The notes under the pieces are model-generated. The model did no database searches and had not been told where the DNA came from. It was given only the letters and a program-made list of their open reading frames with translations. A stretch of DNA of 64,000 bases from Floccularia luteovirens (Eukaryota; Basidiomycota; Agaricomycetes; Agaricales; Squamanitaceae), in the NCBI GenBank assembly GCA_009739215.1, contig VSJF01000009.1:868001-932000 (forward strand), read 5' to 3'. Of the stretch, positions 56,463 to 64,000 are shown piece after piece (position 1 is the stretch's first letter; each line of letters opens with the position of its first letter). Position numbers and translations under genes: made by a program.

Positions 56463-57324
56463 GAGAATGTTAGTTGAGTGGTTTTGACTTGTCTTCAAAA
56501 CTATTAATTTTATATTGTATCTGGTACATTATGTGTAAAAAAGGTACAGATTGTGGAGAAGGGAGAGCAAAAGGCAGGAGGTTTGCTGTATAGGGATATG
56601 TGTATATTAGAGAAGTAGGTACATTGTAACATATGATAGTATTGGTGTATGTCAAGTAATGTAGGTGATTAGTTAGGGAACGTTTCGTTGAATGAATGTC
56701 GATTTTAAAGAGAACGAGTGGACAGAAATGCTTGCATTTGGTATAGATCGAAAGAGGATGTTGAGGAGAATTTATATCCAAATTTGCGAAAGGTAGCGTC
56801 AAGAAATGCAGTCTGTACAGTGTTTACATTGCAAAATTTGAATTGTACACTGATTAAAAATACTTTGATGCGTGTTTTGATGCGATCAGAAAAGCTGTGC
56901 TTGATTTGATTTCGCGTTATCGTAGTGAGTGTGGTGAGTATTGCGACCGTGGGAAAATGCATTTTAACCTTCGGATTTCATGTTTTCTTCATTTCCTCTG
57001 TGATCCCTGCTGTGTACATTGTAAATCTGAGACGCTTCTAGTTGATTGAAAGGTGTAGAATTTGATGCTAAAAGATTTGGACAAGTTTTGGGTGAGAAAT
57101 GGTATATTTTCCTCATGTCTTCGCATTTTTGACTGTCTTTTAGGAGATTTAAGTTGCTTTTGACAATTCTGATGTGTTTCTATGCTTGGATCGATTCGCA
57201 TTTCATCCTGACTATGACTTGGTTGAATTGGTAAGTTATTATGGCACTGCTGATATGTTTTCATGCAGGAAAAAATCAATTTTAAAGCTCTGTTCACATA
57301 CATAGTATTCCCTTGTTGTCATTA

Positions 57325-57441
57325 GGGTCTTTCAAAGTTGACATAATTTTTCCATTATTTGTTCCATTAAGTCATTTTTCCCGCCAAATTTCGATAATGG
57401 AACAAATAATTGGAAAGTTAATGGTCAACTTTGAAAGACCC
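57325..57441. mobile_element. Small palindromic MITE with TA target duplication
   Basis: 117 bp with perfect 18-bp terminal inverted repeats (GGGTCTTTCAAAGTTGAC and its complement), TA on both sides (57323-57324 and 57442-57443), and arms complementary almost to the centre. This is the layout of a Tc1/mariner-type (Stowaway-like) MITE. No coding capacity. Confidence 0.88.
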
Positions 57442-58430
57442 TATTGTCATTCTTCCTTTATCTTAGAATACAAATAATATGATTTTAATGAGGCGTTATG
57501 TGCATTGCTTAGTCCCTTAACTAGCTGATCTACATCTTAAGTATTATGCAATCCAACTATGATATGAATATCCAAATGAGGCAGTTCAAAGATGCTTATT
57601 TTCAAGATTAAAAAAACAACTGTATGTTTTGCTAAGTGTGTAACTAAAATTCTATGACCTAAATACCATGCTATGAGTTTAGTAGATAATTGTAATATTC
57701 CAATAATGGACTCGGATATGCCATGCAGAGCAATGGCCCATACCCCCAAGTAACATATAAGAAAAATAAACGCGGGGGATCCGGAATCAGTGGAAATTTG
57801 GCGGTTTCAGGGATCATGACATTTATATGCAGTTCACACAATTGATCACACGATGACCTAAGCGCTCATCACATTCAACCAGGGGCACTCATCAAGGGTT
57901 CTCTTCAACCGTTTCAAAAGAACAAAGTACTGACAGGTTGAACGTGACAAAACTTGATCAAATTCTAAGGCTTCCGTGCCCGACTTATTTCATTTCCATG
58001 ACTAACATTCAGTTCTCAGTAACCAGCCCTACACGAAGCGCTATGGTATATAGTAAGCGTTACAATTGAATCATGCAAGTCTTTGGCTGACCAAGTAGTC
58101 ATGACCCTTCGGAACTTGCATAGCCAACTATAAGCATGGATCTTTTGCACTGACCGAGGTGTACTTTAATCAATCAAAATGCTGTGTTGTGGTTTGATTC
58201 CGGAAGCTATCAGATCTGTCACGTTGTCAGATACCAACGTAGTTGGCAAGGAACCACCTACAGTATATATCTCTGAAAATCTCTTCGGAATCGGTACAGC
58301 CCATTGTGGAGGTCTCCCTTGAGCTATCATATATCACTCCTCAGACCTCATTTTCGCTAGCTTCAACATTCTCCGTCGACCCCGTGTGTGAAAGTTCTAT
58401 TCTTGGTTGACTCCAACATATCTTATAGAG

Positions 58431-61400
58431 ATGGCGGGAGATAGCAGAGCCCTGTTTTCCGGTGGGCATATTAATAGGTTGCTGCCACATAAACATAGGC
58501 AGTTCTCTCTGTCGGATACTAATCTCCCTGAGATGACTACTACCCCACCAGCTCCTCCGACTGAAGACTCTCCTCGACAAATCTATAGCCGAGCTAGACC
58601 ACCTTTCCGAGACATCTTCAGCAAGCATTCAGAATCTGCCGGATCTCCAGGGAGGAGCTCAGAAAGTCCCGCTTCACATTCCAGCCCGACTAACCTAGGT
58701 GTATCACCCCCACAAATTTTCAGTCCTTCCGCAAGGCACCTAACTTTCTTAAAGAGGGGAGATGGAAGTCCAAGACCCTGGCACTCTACACCACGGAAGA
58801 AGTGGGATGTTCCTAAAGAGCAAGCAGATAATTACCTCCAGACTCGAATTGTAAGCATCGGTTGTATCTTCCAAAGGATAATATATTGAAGTACTCCAGC
58901 GCATAGCACAAGCTGTGACACCAGTTCTAGATATTGCAGGTGATCTGGCACATGAAGCTCTGCTCATTGGGGTGGAGATTCTCCCTTTCGTTCCTGTAGC
59001 AGGGCTTGATGGAGCTGCCAAGATATTGCTAAACATCTGGGATGCCATCCAACAGGTTGATGTGAGTAATTCCCCTCTCTCTTTAGAGAACTATCTTAAC
59101 ATTATTCCAAAGTCCAACAGGTTGGCTTGCTTAAGGCTTGCAGAGCGTTGCGCAGACATTTTGGTTGCAGTTCGCGAAGAAATTGCTCTCATGGGAAATT
59201 CTGTGAAGCACGAATTGCAAATTCCATTGATAAAAATAAAAGAGTGTGTTCATCGCGAATATTCATTCGTTTTTCTAATGAATTATGTAGGACGTTCTTC
59301 GAAATTTATCTATTTCTCCAACGCCAGATACATCAGCCTTTCTTCAAGCGTTACTTAAAACGAGATGAGATGCTACAAGATATCATGAATTGCAACACTT
59401 TGCTTGCTGATTGCTTAGATCACTTCGACGTAAGTTTGATACAGATTTATAAAGCTTGGTGTGACTTACATATATTGTATGTAGCGATCTATCTTATTGC
59501 GCATCATGAATAAGTTCTCGTCAACCCCCCCAACATCCGCTGTAGAACCCCCTGAGCCCCTTATAAGGCAAGAAGATGAGCCAGGGAGTGCAGACCCGTT
59601 GGACGATTTGGCGATTGGGGTCATCAACTTCAAAACTGAGCCTGCCCCGGTGTCACTCACAGAAAATGAGATACGTGCAAACTTGCGCAAAACCTTATTC
59701 GACCAAAACGTACATGACCGAGCGAATGACCTAAATGACCTTCGGTCGCTGTTGAGATTAGCTGTGGAGACGGACAATGACGCAGATATGATAAAAATCC
59801 TGCAAATTGGGAAGGATGAGATGCCCGATGCCATCAAAACGCTACTTCGTGCCCTAGAAAAACACATCCAATCAGGTGTTAATCGTTCGAATCCAACATC
59901 TCCCCATGCGTCTCCACTATTTCGAGCTAATACTTGGCCGTCCGATCACTATAAAGAATGGAAACTCGATCTCCTCGACCGCGAGTTCATGGAAAAGCAG
60001 ATTGATGCTCTCAAAAGACAGGTGACGGGACCACTCCCCAACCTTCCTAACTGGACCATAACCAAGTAAGTATATTTCCGTCATGATTCTCCGAGTTCAT
60101 GAACATTTTCAGGTATGAACTAGATCTTAAGAATCAGATAGGAAGTGGATACTTTTCGAACGTATACAGAGCCACTTGGCGACAACGTGGTGGTATCACT
60201 GTAGCAGTGAAAGTTCTTAATGCATCAACTGTACAAGATGCTTTCACAAACGAAATTAGTGTCTGGAAAACGCTTCGACACACTAATCTACTCGAATTGT
60301 ATGGGGCCAGCAGCGCTCAAAGCTCCATGCCATGGTTCCTAGTAAGCCCATATATGAAGAACGGCAATCTTTCCGACTACCTGAAACGTGTGAGTTGGAT
60401 CAGTGGGGTGTATGATGTTACTTCAGTTCTTCTGGATGTGGATTGCCTCCGAATGATGTACGACATTACCAACGGAATGAGGTATTTGCATGAACATAGA
60501 ATAGTCCATGGAGACCTTCGGGTACGTTATACTTGATCTATCCGACTCGGGTGTCTCACCGCTCTCTACTCCTAAAGGCAACGAATGTTCTGGTGGATGA
60601 CCAAAAAACATGCCTTGTTGCAGATTTCGGTCAAAGCAAATTCCACGCTTCTATTAAGCACACAGACCCCCCACCACATCGTGAGTGTTACGACATTTTC
60701 ATTAATATCAGCCCGCTGATGACTTTATTTAGATGCGTTGAGGTGGCAGGCTCCAGAACTCATGTCTGGACGATCGTTAAAAACGAAAGAGATCGATGTT
60801 TACGCTTTTGGCATAACATGCGTCGAAATCCTGACTATGGGAATAATTCCTTGGCCGACCCTCCAAGATGACGAGGTAAAGGGTGCCGTCCTGAGTCAGC
60901 ATTTCATTCCATCTGTCTATGATTTCGAAACATTGAGTGCATTTTTTTCATAGAGGAATATGCTCGACCCCCATTTCCGGTAAAGACTGCTGAGTTATTG
61001 GGCGTGCATACCGTCATGCAAGATGCTTGGGCTGAATCTCCTGCTTCAAGATTGTCGTTCAAGAAACTGGCAAAAAGTTTAGCACACCTGCGCGGGAATT
61101 TCACTCCCACCAATATTGCAGATAACTCTCCACGTATTGTGGTATCGGAAGTTGATGCAGAACATGGTTCTCTGCCCCCACCAGATAGTGCACAGTCAAC
61201 CCCAGGTACGTAGATAATCATTCCACAATAAGATACTACTTCACCCCTTACCCAAATCCTTAGCTGGTGCTTCTGGTAACCTGCTGCTGGATTTCCAAGA
61301 CTCTGACCACAAGCGGAGGAATACGAGCCCAGCCATCTATAGCCAAGACCCCCAAATTCAGCCCAACTTCAACCACAGACAGAGTGTTCCATCGATTATG

Positions 61401-62492
61401 GAAAACATCACCGAGGTCGAAACTAAGCCGCAAGATCCTTCAAAGCACAGTGTGACAAGTGTTGCAAAGAACCCACGCGAAAGTCGTGATGAGTTCGTGT
61501 ATCGAATGAGTCTAAAGCATGATTATCATCGCTCTTGTATGTTTAGATTGTCTTCCAGCTACGCAAAGTCCAATTAACATTGACTTATGATTTGTAGTAT
61601 GTCTGCCTTTATGGACTCCAAGCATAGTTGAATTGGGAGATATAGGATATCTCTCTAAACCAAGCGGAAAATTCGTCAAATTATGCAATGCATTAGACCC
61701 TTTACGCTCTTCAGATGGTTTCCTGCAGGATGTTCTTCCTCTCTCCCGGTTTGGTAATGTGTTGACAGAACGACAAACATTGCATAAACGGACTATATCG
61801 ACAAGAGGGTTGGAAGCTATGACGAGGATACTTTCGTTTGGCGATACTGTGACCTAGTAAGCTTTCATTTTAACTCAATGCTTATACCACGCATTAACAA
61901 CCACCAAGTTCACCACCTCAGGCGAAAAATAGGTTTTCATTGTCCGACAACGAATCTTCTTTTATGGCACTTGAAAACAGCATACACCATTTCATGGAAG
62001 ACTTGAAAGTATGCAAGAAGTGGTTCAGGTCATACTGGAAACATATTTTGGAGTTATATGCAGAGAAACATGTCCTGCAAAAAGAAGATTTAATAATGGG
62101 TTTGTGACATCTTCGATGATATATGCTCTATTCTTATCTTTTGTCACTCTTAGTTGTCGAGATGGTCGTTGCCAATGAATATGCTTTACTTGTCAACCAT
62201 GGAACAAGTCCTGACCGCGATGTATGTTTTTAATCTTTTCAATGACATTTCTAGTTTCTCTAATTTATACAAGGTCCAATTCGATGTTTACGCTTCCCGT
62301 CACCCTGGTCAACCTTGGGGCACTTTCAATTTCCAATCAGTTTCTTCACCAAAACACGCCACAGGGAGTGTTACCACCATTCAACCTCCATCTATCACCA
62401 CGAAAGTTTCTCTCATCGGCGACCCGAATCTGGCAGTGCTACTCGCCAGGCTTCGTTTCCAGCCTGACGTTCTGGAGCCAACATTACTTTAA
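58431..62492 (+). CDS. Protein kinase (TKL-like) with N-terminal helical-bundle-like region and C-terminal extension
   Basis: A multi-exon gene. Start MAGDSRALFSGGHINRLLPH at 58431, followed by a Ser/Pro-rich tail to about 58850. Next is a helical region (TPVLDIAGDLAHEALLIGVE, GAAKILLNIWDAIQQVD, LAERCADILVAVREEIALMG, about 58900-59460) like the adaptor bundles in MLKL-type proteins. A linker leads to the kinase domain (60112-61090): IGSGYFSNVYRA (Gly loop), VAVKVL (Lys), HRIVHGDLRATNVLV (catalytic Asp, HGD for HRD), VADFGQS (DFG), WQAPELM (APE). All catalytic residues are kept. A further region (61260-62492: SIVELGDIGYLSKPSGKFVK, HFMEDLKVCKKWF, HPGQPWGTFNF) recurs in other basidiomycete proteins as I remember; its role is unknown. 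Exons are joined by short GT-AG introns; the acceptor after DDE (about 60957) is uncertain. Confidence 0.78.
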
Positions 62493-62856
62493 TCTATTAG
62501 ACATAACCTTCCATCCACTGCCTATCAAATATTTATCGAAATCATCTTTCAAATGGACTGTTTAATGCACATATTCTGAATCATACCTTACAAGACATTA
62601 TTTTCTTTTGCATTCTTGCATTATGCATCCAATATTTATTCAGTAATGACACTTTCAAACACCATAAATAATATTCTTCGTTGGAGGTCCGACTCGATAT
62701 ATTCAGCCAATTTCCTGTTCATTGATGTGTGCCCTCTCCAAAAATTCTACTCGTCATATTACTGTGAAATTCGGAGCATAATACATACACAACCTGCAAG
62801 TATTCATTGATAGCTGAAGGACACTTCAAGCTGCCTCTCATTCTATATCACCATAT

Positions 62857-64000
62857 TCACCGGCCATAATTGTTATCCAAACTAATCTTCGCTCTCACTT
62901 CTCCTTCTTCCAATCTAATCCAGGTCTCCACAGCATGTGTCGGGGTTGGGGATGTGAAAAGCAAGTTGCGTACGCCATATCCCCAACCATCCCCGGTGTA
63001 CCCGCCGTACCTACAGAGGAAAGGTCCAATGAGTGCACGGAGATAAGAAAGAGCATGAGAAGAAAAATACAAACCCGGAATGTTTGTCAAAGCAGAATAT
63101 CACGTCCTTTGTTGGCTCGCGGGCACACCATTCATTACCGTGATCTGAGTCAGTTTAAATCGGTGGAACAAAAGCCCGATACAATTACAGAGGCCTACCA
63201 TGTCCGGAAATGACAGCATGGAGATTTTTGATATTTTCATTCAAGGAATCCCAGAATGGACCATCTTTTCCGAGGGAAGTTGAATTTGTTGTCGCCTGAG
63301 TTGACCCAGAACCGAGCTCGTCCGCTGAAACAAATATCACAAACTGTTGCTTATCTGGGAAGCGTATGCAAATACCATTTAAACCGGGATCCTTATCACT
63401 ATCAAGGTTTTCTTGCAGTGCTTGGACAGTATGTCTATTGAAGAAACATTATTAACTTAATGCATCCGAACTTAATTTAGGTTAACCTACGGAGGAATGT
63501 GAACAAACGCCAGAGCTCCTCTGTGTGATGCTGGTCCCCAAGCTTTCTCCATCGCATTGCTTTCGCTTTCGATCCACTTGGCGACGGAATCATCGACCCA
63601 ATCTGGCATGGGGACTGAATTTGCTCCAGGTGAGAACCCGCCTATGTCATATTATATATAATGGTTAGGTAAAGATTGCAAATCTCGTACCCCGCGAATC
63701 GAAGAACCACAAAATGAGAACAGGTGATTTATCTGAGAGAAATGCAGGTAAATTTCAATTTTACGATGTCTATATGGTATTCCATTTACCAGTCTTCTTC
63801 TCATAAACCTGTTACCGCTAATATCAGCCTCGTAGGCCAACTAGACTAGCACAGAAATTCTTATGCTTACAGGTATCCAATAGTTTCCCGGTCCACCTTC
63901 TCCACCTACTCCAGGTGGAGCTACGAGGGTGTAACTTAATGGAGCCACTTTCTGCTCACGAAGGATTTCCTGAAGGTGGGTAATATTTGCTTGGTTATCA
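62857..64000 (-). CDS. Metallophosphatase (calcineurin-like, Dcr2-type), 3' part
   Basis: The 5' end lies beyond the window. Exon blocks on the minus strand: NQANITHLQEILREQKVAPL and GGPGNYWIPV (about 63880-64000), YEADISGN, SPVLILWFFDSRG, SVPMPDWVDDSVAKWIESES, RGALAFVHIPP (about 63490-63640), LHAVISGHG, then NEWCAREPTKDVIFCFDKHS and YGGYTGDGWGYGVRN, ending SLDNNYGR with TGA at 62857-62859. FVHIPP and ISGH correspond to late metal-ligand His motifs of the metallophosphoesterase fold. The family includes yeast Dcr2 phosphatase. The N-terminal metal site (upstream of NQAN) cannot be checked. Confidence 0.82.

Larger units (their letters stand above)
55701..58430. other. Gene-poor interval
   Basis: About 2.7 kb without a supported gene; the short open frames lack family motifs and proper codon character. 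It holds the tandem repeats at 56222-56395, the T5G microsatellite at 56437 and the MITE at 57325. Confidence 0.5.

Noticed and set aside
57537..57749. Minus-strand 70-codon frame near the MITE
   Set aside because: No motif or exon context; AT-rich intergenic sequence.
1..64000. CRISPR arrays, bacterial operons, rRNA or tRNA genes
   Set aside because: Tandem repeats present are LTR units or satellites without spacers; intron-rich genes exclude a bacterial source; no tRNA cloverleaf or rRNA segment was recognised by reading, though a tRNA scan was not run.

Overview
The window is genomic DNA of a filamentous basidiomycete, most likely an Agaricomycete. The host genes have many short introns (about 45-65 nt). 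The gene families fit: an Ssz1-type Hsp70, a Ubp14/USP5 deubiquitinase, a helical-bundle/TKL kinase, relics of an alpha-kinase and of a fungal integrase-core protein, and Ty1/copia and chromodomain Ty3/gypsy retroelements. There is no bacterial or organellar signature. The genus cannot be named from the sequence alone.

The window has two compartments. Positions 1 to about 38.8 kb are a nested transposable-element island. It holds three near-complete copia elements of one family (E1 2300-7894 on +, E2 7899-13255 on -, E3 32909-38402 on +) and two broken copies (E0 1-2299 on -, and F 28541-29956 on +). E1 and E2 each keep one uninterrupted 1407-codon Gag-Pol frame; E3 has a single in-frame stop. 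A degenerate chromodomain gypsy element (13256 to about 19290) is cut by five solo LTRs of three families. A degenerate region (19.3-27.2 kb) carries an integrase-core pseudogene and an alpha-kinase pseudogene between imperfect 37-bp inverted repeats, and lies between two CTATAG-rich repeat arrays. A second copia family fragment (27186-27806), a Helitron N-terminal relic (30302 to about 31990) and several solo LTRs fill the rest. Many LTRs have perfect 5-bp target duplications. Others sit at junctions between unrelated sequences, which suggests ectopic LTR recombination.

Positions 39.0-64.0 kb are a host gene block without LTR elements. In order it holds: an aldehyde dehydrogenase copy with one in-frame stop (39028-41356, -); a peroxisomal dienoyl-CoA isomerase ending in SKL (42351-43563, -); UBP14/USP5 (43825-46936, -), divergent from SSZ1 (47118-49196, +); an intact aldehyde dehydrogenase (49377-51564, -); two more aldehyde dehydrogenase relics on + (51965-52395, 53058-55310); a gene-poor 3-kb stretch with tandem repeats and a small TA-flanked palindromic MITE; a kinase with an N-terminal helical-bundle-like region and a C-terminal extension (58431-62492, +); and the 3' part of a metallophosphatase (62857 to past the window end, -).

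Functionally, the gene block pairs aldehyde oxidation and peroxisomal unsaturated fatty-acid breakdown with protein homeostasis (free polyubiquitin disassembly, ribosome-associated chaperone). The kinase is a candidate signalling or cell-death gene. All exon structures were read by eye from splice signals and family similarity. No alignment or database search was run.
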